Positions 53,878 to 62,523 are shown, counted from the stretch's first letter. The stretch: 64,000 nt of DNA from JAHFUA01 sp963808725 (GCA_963808725.1 CAWEGO010000002.1:930001-994000); one strand, 5' to 3'. Notes: generated by a model not told the origin, from the letters alone. Made by a program: numbers and translations.

Positions 53878-54078
53878 GAAACCCCCACATGTCCCTAGAA
53901 CAACGCAACCGAGCCTACTGGATCTGCGGGATTGCGCTCGCTGGCGACCGGTTACTTCGGTTTTTGGAACAGGAACAATTCCATTCCAACCACGCTGTCA
54001 TTGCCCGCTATACTGCAAAATGGAATTGTTTATGTAAGCGAGTGCTTGCACGTTGGATTGCCAGGCCAGCGATCGCTA

Positions 54079-55059
54079 TCAGTACAGCGCGGCGGCAGCC
54101 TGCGGCGTGTAGCTGCGATAGCACACTACCTGCTGCCCGTCGGTGGAATCGGCAACCGGCAACGCCACCAGCGCAGCGTGCAGGGCATAGGCTTTGAGCG
54201 GATCCGCGACCACCGCCATCTTCTCCTGCGCGGGCACGCAAGCCTGAACCCGCGGATAATAGAAGCACACGCGGCCACCGCCCTCCTCCGGAATCACCAA
54301 CAACAGCGACCACTCCTGGAAAAAGCTGCCGCCCTCGCGGTCCACGAATGCGATCACCTTCTGGACACCGGCGCCGGCAGGCGGCACTCCACCCAGCAGC
54401 GGCTGGGCCAGCGTCATCGACGCCGCACTCTTCCCCGCCACCCGGCCGACGTTGAAGGTCACTTGGCGTATGTAGTTCACGTCACCGCCAATCTCGGTCG
54501 AGCTGTTGACGTATGCCGCCGTCAGCCCGCTGCCCACATAGCCGGTCTGCTGCTGGTAGTCGGCATCCACGGCGACCACGTCGCCGACGGAGAAGTTGGC
54601 AAGGTCGGCGACGGCGAGTTGCAATACGGTCGCAGTCGAACCTGGCTGCAGGTAAACGGCGGCGATGGGCTGGCCGCCGGTGGGCTGCGGCGCGGCGCCA
54701 CTGCTGGCAGCGAGCACGTTCATGTTCTCGGCGCCCCCGGCGATGGCCATCTGCAGCTTGCCCCATTGCTGGAAGTCGAACTCCACGCGCGCGTCGAGCT
54801 GGCTGCGAAACTGTCCGCTCACGGCTGCGGCTGAGCCGCTGCGGAGCTGCTGCACCTTCGTTGCCGGCGTGCGCACCAGGTTCTCGATCCAGCCGCCATC
54901 CACCCAGGGCGCGGGCGGGGAGTCGAGATCGAAGCCGGCATTGGCTGCGGGATCGAAGATGGCCGGGATCTCTGCTGGCCGCGCCACGGGCGCAAAGTAA
55001 GCGCGCCACTGCCGGGCCATGGGCACCATGGGAGCGCGGAGAAGTGCTGTCGTGCTCAT
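54079..55059 (-). CDS. Phage tail-tube-like protein
   Basis: A 326-residue protein with no signal. VDGGWIENLVRTPATKVQQL and a C-terminal GGRVCFYYPRVQACVPA resemble major tail proteins. The middle part is Ala/Gly/Ser/Val-rich with beta-type repeats (AVYLQPGSTATVLQLAVADL). The ATG overlaps the stop of the preceding gene by one base. Position between the tail-terminator-like gene and the large tail protein supports a tube role, though similarity is weak. No tape-measure gene is present where one would be expected downstream. Confidence 0.55.
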   Translation of the reverse strand: MSTTALLRAPMVPMARQWRAYFAPVARPAEIPAIFDPAANAGFDLDSPPAPWVDGGWIENLVRTPATKVQQLRSGSAAAVSGQFRSQLDARVEFDFQQWGKLQMAIAGGAENMNVLAASSGAAPQPTGGQPIAAVYLQPGSTATVLQLAVADLANFSVGDVVAVDADYQQQTGYVGSGLTAAYVNSSTEIGGDVNYIRQVTFNVGRVAGKSAASMTLAQPLLGGVPPAGAGVQKVIAFVDREGGSFFQEWSLLLVIPEEGGGRVCFYYPRVQACVPAQEKMAVVADPLKAYALHAALVALPVADSTDGQQVVCYRSYTPQAAAALY

Positions 55060-55631
55060 CAGGAGGCCGCCTCGGGATAGAAGAATATGGTCAGCGCGGC
55101 AGCGCGCTCCAGGCGAATGACGGGAACTGAATCAGACGGGCTGCTGACCAGTTGATCTCCCATCACCGTCCACAGCGGCGCCGTTCCCTGGAGCTGGTTC
55201 TGCATCTTCATGCGCAACTCGGGCAGAGTCCATAGCACGTTCGTCCCCAGATCCGCGGGCGGCGATTGCGTGTAGTCGCACTGATCGGCAAACGCAGGCG
55301 AACAGATCGCCAGCAATTCGGAGTCAAGTTGCGCAAGAACGCGCCCCCGGTCCACACCCTGATTGGCCGCCGAACCTCCGGTCCAATACGAGATGGTGCA
55401 CTCCATCGCCAGCAGCGGAGGCTCGCCGTTGCGCATGGCTGCCACTGGCTGCGCTGTTCCCCAACCGAGATAGAAGGCCTCCGGCAGCGGGCCGGCGGCG
55501 GTGATGTATTCGTTCTCCACCACGACCACCGCCGGCCGCGTCACCCCGTCCAGGAATACCGTCCGCTGCGGGTTAAGGGTCGCGAGGCGGTTGCGTAGCG
55601 CAACGTAAAAGCTGTCTTTGGCAGATTGCAT
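55059..55631 (-). CDS. Phage tail-terminator/completion-like protein
   Basis: A 190-residue protein: FYVALRNRLATLNPQRTVFLD, ECTISYWTGGSAANQGVDRGRV and IRLERAAALTIFFYPEAAS. The layout and position after a head-tail joining gene suit a tail terminator or minor tail protein. Translationally coupled to the next gene. Identification rests mainly on gene order. Confidence 0.5.
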   Translation of the reverse strand: MQSAKDSFYVALRNRLATLNPQRTVFLDGVTRPAVVVVENEYITAAGPLPEAFYLGWGTAQPVAAMRNGEPPLLAMECTISYWTGGSAANQGVDRGRVLAQLDSELLAICSPAFADQCDYTQSPPADLGTNVLWTLPELRMKMQNQLQGTAPLWTVMGDQLVSSPSDSVPVIRLERAAALTIFFYPEAAS

Positions 55632-55690
55632 AACACCAGTTGTCAGTTGTCAGTTGTCAGTAGGACCGGGGGCTGACAACTGGCGACTAG
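55632..55690. repeat. CAGTTGT tandem repeat in phage island
   Basis: Three CAGTTGT copies then TGACAACTGGCGACTAG in inverted orientation, at the junction of two phage genes. Phage operons normally have almost no spacer, so the insert is unusual. Confidence 0.75.
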
Positions 55691-56097
55691 TCGGTCAGCG
55701 TGACCCGGTACAGATACCGCGTGCCAGCAAACGAATCCCAGGCGACAGCTTCGATGCGCAACAACTTCCCCCCGTGCAATATTCCAAGGGCAGCATCGAA
55801 CATCGTGTCGGGAGGATCGAAGTTGCGCGATTCGGCGTAGGCGTTCACGGTGGAAGCCGCCAGCAGGACCTCCAACTGAGTTCGCGAAGCCGTGTCACTC
55901 CCAAGGTCGCGGACGACCGCCGGCGCAAGCGCCACCTGCTCGACCACGGGCGTAGCCAGGCCCAAGTCGGCGTTGTCCTGCTGCGTCGGCACCGGCAGAA
56001 CCAGGATCACCCCGCTGGGTCCGAGCGCCCGCAGCAGTGCGTCCGCGGCCCGCAAAAAGGCTCCTGCCCGCGAGATGTCATTCGAAAATGCCCCCAT
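55687..56097 (-). CDS. Phage head-tail joining-like protein
   Basis: A 136-residue protein: GAFLRAADALLRALGPSGVILV, LVLPVPTQQDNADLGL, LEVLLAASTVNAY and KLLRIEAVAWDSFAGTRYLYRVTL. The size and order (after the connector gene) suit a head-closure or neck protein. No diagnostic motif. It begins four bases after the connector stop. Confidence 0.5.
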   Translation of the reverse strand: MGAFSNDISRAGAFLRAADALLRALGPSGVILVLPVPTQQDNADLGLATPVVEQVALAPAVVRDLGSDTASRTQLEVLLAASTVNAYAESRNFDPPDTMFDAALGILHGGKLLRIEAVAWDSFAGTRYLYRVTLTD

Positions 56098-56100
56098 GCC

Positions 56101-56751
56101 TCACCCCATCTTCAGCGCCACATAGGGCGCCAGATTGGCGCAGACCGTCGGGTCGAGCAGCGTGTCGGCGAAGTATTCCAGTTGCATGCGTTCCAGGCTG
56201 CCGGCCCGGACGTTCAACGCCGGAGTCGCCTGCGCATTGCGCACGATCTGGGCGCAAGCGAACTTCACCGCATCCGGGATCACAGACAGACCGGCGGTGT
56301 ACGTGATCTCTACCTCGTTGTAGCCGAAGCCGAGAGGATTCGAGGGCAGGGTGAGCTCGCCGGTATCGGCAAAAAAGTCGATCGCGGTAGGGTCGATGGC
56401 CGACCAGATCCCGGGCAGTCCGAAGGCGAGCGCCACGTCTAAGGCAAGATCGCCTATCGGTCTTTCCAGGTCGAAGATCGGTCTCTCCTCGCCGCGGCGT
56501 GGGACGGCATAGCGGCCGCGCACCGCCACCAGCGGCGAAGTGGCGGGGGCGAGAGCGGCGAGGGGAAGATACGCCATCCGCACGGTGTTGCGGTCCGGCC
56601 GCATGCGCACTCGCTCGATGTACTGCACTACGCCCAGGGTTGGGCGCCGGCAGTAGGCCTCGATCAACGAGGATGCGGCGGCGATCCATGCCGCCGGCAC
56701 CATTTTCTCCAGCCCGTAGGTGCTGTATTCGGAAACGTCAAGATAGATCAT
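56101..56751 (-). CDS. Phage head-tail connector, gp6-like
   Basis: A 216-residue protein with VSEYSTYGLEKMVPAAWIAAAS, EAYCRRPTLGV, VRMAYLPLAALAPATSPLVAVRG and PDAVKFACAQIVRNAQ. The N-terminal helices and the YNEVEITYTAGLSVIPDAVK region are characteristic of gp6/DUF-type head-tail connectors. Followed by two neck genes. A repeat-filled gap separates it from the capsid gene upstream. Confidence 0.7.
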   Translation of the reverse strand: MIYLDVSEYSTYGLEKMVPAAWIAAASSLIEAYCRRPTLGVVQYIERVRMRPDRNTVRMAYLPLAALAPATSPLVAVRGRYAVPRRGEERPIFDLERPIGDLALDVALAFGLPGIWSAIDPTAIDFFADTGELTLPSNPLGFGYNEVEITYTAGLSVIPDAVKFACAQIVRNAQATPALNVRAGSLERMQLEYFADTLLDPTVCANLAPYVALKMG

Positions 56752-56756
56752 GGTCA

Positions 56757-56879
56757 GTTGCCAGTTGTCAGGAGTCGAGTGGGTGCCCCACCCTTGGCCG
56801 GTTTTGCCAAGGGTGGGGATTTTTGATGGTGCTCAGGAAAACCCCACGCTTCCCAAAACCGGGGAAGGGTGGGGCACCC
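56757..56879. repeat. CAGTTG heptamers plus two CCCCACCC hairpins
   Basis: TTGCCAGTTGTCAGGAG (56757-56774) then hairpins GGGTGCCCCACCCTTGGC ... GCCAAGGGTGGGG (56780-56818) and CCCCACGCTTCCC ... GGGGAAGGGTGGGGCACCC (56842-56879). Same class as the mutS2 pair. It ends eight bases before the capsid gene stop, in the gap between capsid and connector genes. Confidence 0.85.
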
Positions 56880-56886
56880 TCAAGGT

Positions 56887-57858
56887 TTACCGCTGGACGT
56901 TCACCTGGTAGTGCGCGGCGGCGACCTGCTTGACGACGGGAGCGCCGAACTTCACCACCACCATCTGCTGCGCCAGCGATCCGGTGGTGCCCAGGCGGAA
57001 CACGCGCGGATTAGCGTCGGTCAGCCAGTGGTACTCGATCAGCGATTCAGTGACGATGTAGGCAGGCAGCACCGCACTGCCGCTGCCCGGCGTCCCGGTG
57101 TAGCTCAGCGCCCATTCCGGGATCAGCGGCAGATCGCCGGCCTGGGTGGAGAGCGTCTTCACCGTCAACCCGCCGGCCACCTGGGTGGTCGAGAGCACGA
57201 CGTTGAACTCCTGCTTCATCTCGCGGTCGATCAAGTCGAGCAGCACGGGATTGGCATAGATCGCCGTGGGCCTCACCTCGAAGGAGGTGTTGGACACCAT
57301 GGTGGCGATGGTCGACTTCAGCCCATCGACGATCGACTCCGTCGTGGGGATGGTGGCGACGTTGCCGCCGGCCGCAATCTGGCCCGCCACGCCGAAATAC
57401 TGCGGGGTGGTCGGCGCCGAGAGCGACGTATCGCTGCCATTCCACAGCGCCACGTCGTGGGTGCGCAGCAATCCATCCACCGCGTCGGCCAGGTCCTTGG
57501 CTTGCAGGAAGGCGAACTGCTTCTGCTGTGCGCCCACCTCGATGTCGAACAAGCTGTAGTTGATCTGCGAGACCAGCGCCTTCAGCGGCACGCTGAGCTC
57601 CACGCGCGTGGGCGAGCCCACCGTGGCCGCGATATTGCGCGGGTCTACGAAGCCCTGCGCCGCCGTGGGCGATACGATCGCCAGTTGCTCGAAGAAGCGC
57701 GAGGGATGCCCGGTCGCCGGCATCTGGCGGACGCGTTGCCCGAAGGCGCCGCGCCGGCGCACGATGTCGCTGATCTCGCTCTGATACATGTTGATTTCCA
57801 CCGCGCCCGGACCGAGAAAGTCCGCAGCCGCGTGGATGTCCATGAAGGAGGCTGTCAT
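56887..57858 (-). CDS. Phage major capsid protein
   Basis: A 323-residue HK97-fold-type capsid candidate. IHAAADFLGPGAVEINMYQ, VELSVPLKALVSQINYSLFDIEVG, LADAVDGLLRTHDVALWNG and RPTAIYANPVLLDLIDREMKQEF are consistent with the E-loop, spine helix and P-domain layout of major capsid proteins, and the C-terminal segment ends QVNVQR. AAAGGA precedes the ATG. It lies between the scaffold-like and connector genes, as expected. Confidence 0.72.
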   Translation of the reverse strand: MTASFMDIHAAADFLGPGAVEINMYQSEISDIVRRRGAFGQRVRQMPATGHPSRFFEQLAIVSPTAAQGFVDPRNIAATVGSPTRVELSVPLKALVSQINYSLFDIEVGAQQKQFAFLQAKDLADAVDGLLRTHDVALWNGSDTSLSAPTTPQYFGVAGQIAAGGNVATIPTTESIVDGLKSTIATMVSNTSFEVRPTAIYANPVLLDLIDREMKQEFNVVLSTTQVAGGLTVKTLSTQAGDLPLIPEWALSYTGTPGSGSAVLPAYIVTESLIEYHWLTDANPRVFRLGTTGSLAQQMVVVKFGAPVVKQVAAAHYQVNVQR

Positions 57859-57884
57859 TGGTGTCCTTTCGAAAAATTAAGGTC

Positions 57885-58012
57885 TGTCACCCTGAGCGAG
57901 CGCGCCTGCGGTTGGCGCGCGAGTCGAAGGGCCCCTACCCGAAGTATGTCGCTTAGGTAGGGGTGCTTCGACTCGTGCGGGCAAAGGCGGCCCGCACTCG
58001 CTCAGCATGACA
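57885..58012. repeat. TGTCACCCTGAGCGAG element before the capsid gene
   Basis: A 128-bp element with two inverted units separated by about 20 bases: TGTCACCCTGAGCGAGCGCGC ... GCCCCTACC and GGTAGGGGTGCTTCGACTCG ... GCTCAGCATGACA. It is in a 170-base gap between the scaffold-like gene stop and the capsid ATG. Confidence 0.88.
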
Positions 58013-58028
58013 GTGAAACGAGTGACTG

Positions 58029-58442
58029 CTATTCGATCAAACCGGCGCTGGCCATCTGCGCTTTGACCGCGATCCTCTGGTCCACGGTCAACAAGGCAAG
58101 CGCCTTGTCGAGCGTGGCCATATCGAGCTTTTCCTGGCCCTCGATGCCGGTTTTGGCCAGCAGCGCGGTCACCAGGGGCGGCAGCGTTTTGCGCGCTGCC
58201 GCGTGGCGGCTGGTCTCCGCCCTTAGTTCGGCATTGGTCCGCTCCAGTTCGGCCACGCGGGCCCCGAGCTGGCGGCGGGATTCAGTTTCGTTTTCGTCCA
58301 CGGCCGCGACGATGCGGTCGACTTGTGCGTTGAGCGCCTGCTGCTGCGCGTCCAGCCGGCCCACTGCTTTCTCCAATGATTCGGCGGCGGACGCCAGCCG
58401 TTCGGCGGTGGCGATGATCTGGTGCGTGAGTTCTTCGTTCAT
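58029..58442 (-). CDS. Scaffold-like coiled-coil protein
   Basis: A 137-residue protein, almost wholly helical: LTHQIIATAERLASAAESLE, LDAQQQALNAQVDRIVAAVDE and VAELERTNAELRAETSRHAA. Its size and place between the protease-like and capsid genes match capsid scaffolding proteins. No enzymatic motif. Confidence 0.6.
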   Translation of the reverse strand: MNEELTHQIIATAERLASAAESLEKAVGRLDAQQQALNAQVDRIVAAVDENETESRRQLGARVAELERTNAELRAETSRHAAARKTLPPLVTALLAKTGIEGQEKLDMATLDKALALLTVDQRIAVKAQMASAGLIE

Positions 58443-58550
58443 GTGCTCCTGGCTCCTAGCTTCTAGCTACTGGCTCTTGGCGTTTGGCCTTGAGGTGTCT
58501 CTCGGCACTTGGTACTTGGTACTTGGTACTCGGCTACTTGGTACTCGCTT
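58443..58550. repeat. TAGCTACTGGCTC / CTTGGTACTTGGTACT repeats
   Basis: Two tandem arrays: a CTAGCTTCTAGCTACTGGCTC-like heptamer on the left and a CTTGGTACTTGGTACTCGG-like octamer on the right. The right part forms the last codons of the protease-like gene (LEASTK). Confidence 0.8.
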
Positions 58551-59046
58551 CCAGCTTGATCCAGGTGTCCGGGTAGGCGGCCTTCTCGCGGCGCAGGATG
58601 GCAGCGCCGGTGAAGGTCACGTCGGTGAGCACCCAGATCGAAGCGCGCACATCGGCTACGCGGGCGTCGGCGATCTCGTATGACATTCCCAGCCGATGTC
58701 CTCCCGGAGACAGCTCGCGCACGAGCTCGGGGAAATCGCGTGCGAAGAGATAGCCGCCGACCTCGAGGCGGCCGTTGACGATCTCCGCCGAGGTGATGAT
58801 GCCCACCTTGCGGCGAGCGTCGTGGCCGTCGAGCGAGGGCGTGTAGTCGAGGCCCATGCCCAACAGTGACGCCAATGCACGCTCCGCCGCCGCCCGCGAC
58901 AGCAGCACGCGATGTCCGCGCGCTCCCGCCGGAGGCCGCGTGCTGGGCGCGTCGACTAACGTGAGCACGCCGCGGAACGATTGCCGGTTGGGATGCCGCG
59001 ACACCGCCGGCATCTCGATCGCCATGGATTCGAGTTGAAGATTCAT
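58534..59046 (-). CDS. Prohead protease-like protein
   Basis: A 170-residue protein: SFRGVLTLVDAPSTRPPAGARG, a central GYLFARDFPELVRELSPGGHRLGMSYEI (in shorter pieces LFARDFPEL and GHRLGMSYEI) and DVTFTGAAILRREKAAYPDTW. The V-x-x-V-T-x-T-G-A-A-I-L end resembles HK97-type head maturation proteases (S78). Catalytic His and Ser cannot be fixed with certainty. The tail is encoded by a repeat. It lies between portal and scaffold-like genes, the usual order. Confidence 0.65.
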   Translation of the reverse strand: MNLQLESMAIEMPAVSRHPNRQSFRGVLTLVDAPSTRPPAGARGHRVLLSRAAAERALASLLGMGLDYTPSLDGHDARRKVGIITSAEIVNGRLEVGGYLFARDFPELVRELSPGGHRLGMSYEIADARVADVRASIWVLTDVTFTGAAILRREKAAYPDTWIKLEASTK

Positions 59047-59118
59047 AAGGCTTTGGTCGGTGAATACCCGCCAGGTCGTGCCGCGCTTCCACAGCCGCGA
59101 AGCGGCGGCATTTGTTCG

Positions 59119-59281
59119 AGCCCAGCGCGTGAGCGCTGGGTCAGGGAGTTCAAATAATCCCGGAGCCCCTTCAGGGGCGGAACGTTCCTGGCCGGTGCCG
59201 CCCTACGGGCTCATTCTTTTTCTTAATGCTTTCCCAGCGCTCACGCGCTGGGCTAACACCAATGTCGCCCTGACGGGCTTC
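59119..59281. repeat. AGCCCAGCG/CGCTGGG block in phage island
   Basis: AGCCCAGCGCGTGAGCGCTGGG and CCCAGCGCTCACGCGCTGGGCT hairpins with GGAGCCCCTTCAGGGGC and GCCGCCCTACGGGCTC between. Counterpart of 34365-34600. It lies in the 255-base gap between the portal stop and the protease-like start. Confidence 0.85.
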
Positions 59282-59301
59282 AAGCACCCAGACATCATCG
59301 G

Positions 59302-60495
59302 TCACAGCGCCGGCAATCCCCGCAACTGCCGCACTTCGTTCACCGTCATCACGCCGTTGCGCAGCAGGATCTCCTGGATATGCGCTTGCTCCATCTCATT
59401 GGGCGCGTCCAAATCGGTGAAGACGAACTCCATGTCGTTCCAGCCGAGCTTCTTGTTGATGGCGTCGCGCGTCAGGTGCTCGGCAAAGAGCCGCGCCGTG
59501 GGCACGATCGCTTGCCGAAACGCCTGGTCGGCCAGTTCCGCGGCAGTGGAGCGATTGACGTCGTTCTCCAGACCGAGCAGGAAGGGCGGCAGGTCAAAGG
59601 CGTCGGCGATCACCCGCACCAGGAACTCCTGCCAGCCAAGGCGCAAGTCCTGATCGGTGCCGCCGCCGAAGCGCAGCACCTCGGGCTTGTTTTCAACCGC
59701 AAGGATGGGCACGCGGCCCGTGCCCTCGATCTCGTCCTGCCACCAGCGAATCAGCCGCTCGTGCTGCGACGGCCCCAGGTCCTGCAACCACAGCGCATAC
59801 TGCACCACCGAGTTCGAGGCCAGGCGCGCAGCATAACGGTGCGCTCCCAAGAAGGCGTTGATGGACTCGAACGCTACCTCCAGACGGCCCAGCCCGAAGG
59901 GAGTGTGCGTGCGCGGGTTCAGCCGGATGTAGATGAGTTCGTCATCGTTCAGCACGATCTGGGTGCTGGGGGTGAAGGCGCCCGCCACCTGGACGTAACG
60001 CGGAGAACTGGGATTGCCGTCCCAGTCGGTGCGCATGCGGATGCTCGCCCCATCCACCGGCCACAGGTTCAGTGGCCGCGAAGGGTCGCCCGACAGCTCC
60101 ACCTCGATGGCCCCGAAGCCGCCCACACTTACGTCTTCCAGCACCTGCTCGGCGAGCGATCGGAACGAGTCGTCCGAGTTCGGCGTATCGAGGTTATCGG
60201 TGAGGATACGGATGCGGTCGGCCGCATCGGGCACCTCGACCAGCGAGCGTGCATTCTTCGGTTGCACCCGCCAGCGCATGCCGGCCACGCGGTCTTTCAC
60301 AGTGTTGATGGCCTTGCGCGCCACCGGCATTTCGGCAAAGCGCCGCAGGTTGTAGGGAGTTGGCTTGGGCAGCACGTCGGCTCGCGGTCCGTAGTTTTGC
60401 AGAATGGACGGCAGCGCCAGCGTGCGCCGCTTCTCCGGCACACCGGCTCCAGCAAGTCGGCGCAGAGCGCCGCGCAATGTCTCACGAATGCTCAT
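59302..60495 (-). CDS. Phage portal protein
   Basis: A 397-residue HK97/PF04860-type portal. FAEMPVARKAINTVKDRVAG, DVSVGGFGAIEVELSGDPSR, LWPVDGASIRMRTDWDG, NPRTHTPFGLGRLEVAFESI and LPPFLLGLENDVNRSTAAEL define the family. I start at ATG 60495 (MSIRETLRGALRRLAG); the longer frame to 60606 reads a TGTCATCC-class repeat. The C-terminal helix EQAHIQEILLRNGVMTVNEV is standard. It forms the DNA-entry vertex of the capsid. Confidence 0.92.
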   Translation of the reverse strand: MSIRETLRGALRRLAGAGVPEKRRTLALPSILQNYGPRADVLPKPTPYNLRRFAEMPVARKAINTVKDRVAGMRWRVQPKNARSLVEVPDAADRIRILTDNLDTPNSDDSFRSLAEQVLEDVSVGGFGAIEVELSGDPSRPLNLWPVDGASIRMRTDWDGNPSSPRYVQVAGAFTPSTQIVLNDDELIYIRLNPRTHTPFGLGRLEVAFESINAFLGAHRYAARLASNSVVQYALWLQDLGPSQHERLIRWWQDEIEGTGRVPILAVENKPEVLRFGGGTDQDLRLGWQEFLVRVIADAFDLPPFLLGLENDVNRSTAAELADQAFRQAIVPTARLFAEHLTRDAINKKLGWNDMEFVFTDLDAPNEMEQAHIQEILLRNGVMTVNEVRQLRGLPAL

Positions 60496-60536
60496 GGAAT
60501 TTATTTTTTCGCCGCGGATACCGAAAAGTGTAGCTA

Positions 60537-60666
60537 TGTCATCCTGAGCGAGCGCGCTCGGTGTTGGCGCGCGAGTCGAAGGACCCCTACTCCAGCCCAT
60601 TCGCACGGTAGGGGTGCTTCGACTCGCCTCGGCAAAAAAAACAGCCGAGGCTCGCTCAGCATGACA
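60537..60666. repeat. TGTCATCCTGAGCGAG element upstream of portal gene
   Basis: A 130-bp element: left unit TGTCATCCTGAGCGAGCGCG ... AAGGACCCCTAC, 20-base centre, right unit GTAGGGGTGCTTCGACTCGC ... CTCAGCATGACA. It separates the portal from the DUF3037 gene. Confidence 0.88.
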
Positions 60667-60684
60667 GGAGGAAAACTGGTGTCG

Positions 60685-61494
60685 CTATACTCTCAAATCC
60701 TGCCTTGCCATTTCCGCCAGCCTCGGCAGCTCGGCCTGCGCCACGACCGCGATTTGGCTGCGGGCCAGCGTGTCCAGGGCGAAGGCGACGGGCTCATCTG
60801 TGCGGTCAAGGCCGTCTTCGACGACGGCGGTCAGCAACGTCTTGGCCTGCTCCAGCCGCGCGATGCCCTCGCGGATCTGCGGAAAAGTGAACGCCAGCAC
60901 TTTGGCGGCGTCCACGTCGCTAGCCAGCGACACGGCGTGGAAGAGCTTGACCTCGCCGTTGGGCTGGTAGCCGCAATCGATCTTGAGCGGATCGCCCGGA
61001 TGCGTGTACTTTGCCACCGCGATGTGCTTGCGCATCAGCTTCCACACCCCCGCCTGCTCGAAGGCTTCGCGCATGCGTTGCGAGATTGCCTGGCGCCCGG
61101 CTGCGGCGCCCTTGCCTGCCGGTCGCCGCACTCGCTCCAGGTACATCTCGGCCAGCCGCCCCAGTTCTTCCGCCGGAGATTCGGTCAGGCAGGCCTTGGC
61201 CGGCGTGATCTGCAACAGGTTCGAGAACGACTCCTCGATACGGTGCAGGAAGTCCTCGCGGCCTTCTTTCAAGTGCGCCCGCAGATCGTCTGCCAGGCCT
61301 TCGAGCATCTCGAGGTCCGCCGCTGGGTCGAGACACTTCACCCGTTGCCAGTCGCGGGTAAACTTCAGTTCGGCAAAGCCGGCGCCGTTCGCGCCCGGCT
61401 CAACCAGCACCACGCCGATGTTGACGAACTCGTCCTTCACCGCATCGGGCACATAGCGGAGCAGGAAGAACTCGCACTGTTTGAAAGCCGCCAC
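60685..61494 (-). CDS. DUF3037 protein paired with HipA-like kinase
   Basis: A 269-residue protein whose N-terminus CEFFLLRYVPDAVKDEFVNIG is the DUF3037 signature. The remainder is helical (DDLRAHLKEGREDFLHRIEE, REAFEQAGVWKLMRKHIAVA). It starts at GTG 61494. DUF3037 genes commonly stand beside a HipA-like kinase gene, as here (61634-62437). The pair sits inside a phage structural operon, between terminase and portal, suggesting a cargo module. Function unknown; possible regulator or substrate. Confidence 0.85.
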   Translation of the reverse strand: MAAFKQCEFFLLRYVPDAVKDEFVNIGVVLVEPGANGAGFAELKFTRDWQRVKCLDPAADLEMLEGLADDLRAHLKEGREDFLHRIEESFSNLLQITPAKACLTESPAEELGRLAEMYLERVRRPAGKGAAAGRQAISQRMREAFEQAGVWKLMRKHIAVAKYTHPGDPLKIDCGYQPNGEVKLFHAVSLASDVDAAKVLAFTFPQIREGIARLEQAKTLLTAVVEDGLDRTDEPVAFALDTLARSQIAVVAQAELPRLAEMARQDLRV

Positions 61495-61633
61495 TAGCTC
61501 TTAGCTCTTGGCTCTTGGCCAAAACCCGCCACAGAGACGCAGAGACACAGAGAAGAACTGAACAACCTTTATGCTTCTATTCACTTTTATTGCTTTGGTC
61601 CTCCTCTGTGCCTCTGTGTCTCCGCGGCCAATC
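61495..61633. repeat. TAGCTCT tandem and CAGAGAC inverted repeats
   Basis: CTAGCTCTTAGCTCTTGGCTC (tandem), then CCACAGAGACGCAGAGACAC and the opposed TCCTCTGTGCCTCTGTGTCT about 60 bases on. Same two classes as elsewhere in the window. No gene. Confidence 0.75.
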
Positions 61634-62437
61634 CTAATCATTACGCCAGTTCGGGAACGGCTGCCGCGACGAATGGCGAAACTCCGTGATCAGCGCTCTT
61701 ACCAGGGTGCGCCGTCTGGCCAGAGAGTCCACCAGCTTCTCCAGGGCGTCCCAATCGCCATCGTACCACTCCGGCGGAACCGCCGACGCGATGTTCCCGA
61801 TCGCGCTCGCGTCCAGCGATTCGATCGCCGACAACCACGGCTCGAACGATTTCCAGCCTGTGACCGCGGTGTACACCCGGTTGGAGGAGTGCACTCCGCG
61901 CAGCGGAGAATCGCGAAATACCCACTCCCCATCGTTAAAACAATATCCCTGGTCAATGAACGCCGCGCTGTACCCCAACTCATTGGACTTCCGCCAATAG
62001 ACTGCCTGGCGGCCGTCGGCGTTACAGGTCCACTTGTCCAACGCCAAGATGCCGGCAAAATCTTTCAGGTTCCGGATACCCCATAGGAAGCTTTCCGGCA
62101 GGTAGTCCAACACCTGGCCTTGCGCCGGATCGACTACATAGCGGGAGCCGAATTGCAGTCCCGGTTCGCAGGAGACCTTCTTTCCGCCCAGTTCAATTAC
62201 CAACTCGGGCGTATGCCCGACGAGCCATGCGCTGACTTCAATCACCTCCGCCGCCGGCATGGGCAATCCGATGCGCAGACCCAGCCGCGTCGCCAGCAAG
62301 TCATTGGCCAGAACCCGGATGTGCTGCGGGTTGTTCTGAAACTTAACTACGTAAAAGTTGCCGTCCGAGATGCGCATCAGGTGACCCTGTGCGCCCCCCC
62401 GCATACGCCGAATATGCTGGACGGCAATCAATGCCAT
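61634..62437 (-). CDS. HipA-like kinase (HipA_2 domain)
   Basis: A 267-residue HipA-type kinase. N-terminal GGAQGHLMRISDGNFYVVKF (ATP-contacting Lys), then ADDL-type LANDLLATRLGLRIGLP, catalytic LALDKWTCNADGRQAVYWR and metal-binding AFIDQGYCFNDGEWVF. This matches the shorter HipA_2 group usually paired with DUF3037. In HipA toxins the kinase phosphorylates a tRNA synthetase to induce dormancy; that target is not shown here. ATG 62437. In a phage cluster this could be a host-takeover, superinfection or stability gene. Confidence 0.85.
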   Translation of the reverse strand: MALIAVQHIRRMRGGAQGHLMRISDGNFYVVKFQNNPQHIRVLANDLLATRLGLRIGLPMPAAEVIEVSAWLVGHTPELVIELGGKKVSCEPGLQFGSRYVVDPAQGQVLDYLPESFLWGIRNLKDFAGILALDKWTCNADGRQAVYWRKSNELGYSAAFIDQGYCFNDGEWVFRDSPLRGVHSSNRVYTAVTGWKSFEPWLSAIESLDASAIGNIASAVPPEWYDGDWDALEKLVDSLARRRTLVRALITEFRHSSRQPFPNWRND

Positions 62438-62523
62438 TGCAGCAGCTTACCTCCGGCGGTCACGAACGGGAAGGAACTCGAGTCTTGTTCCGAATCCGAA
62501 ACATAAGCAAGCAAACGCTTTCA

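Noticed and set aside
53878..54078. A gene or promoter in the gap between the tail-tube-like and large tail genes
   Set aside because: Only a loose inverted repeat (CAATTCCATTCC and GGAATTGTT) is visible; no convincing promoter boxes or coding signal.
56869..57960. A 363-residue frame opposite the capsid gene
   Set aside because: Antisense shadow; includes repeat sequence at both ends.
59380..61497. A 705-residue frame opposite the portal and DUF3037 genes
   Set aside because: Runs across two real genes and a repeat element; composition is typical of antisense reading.
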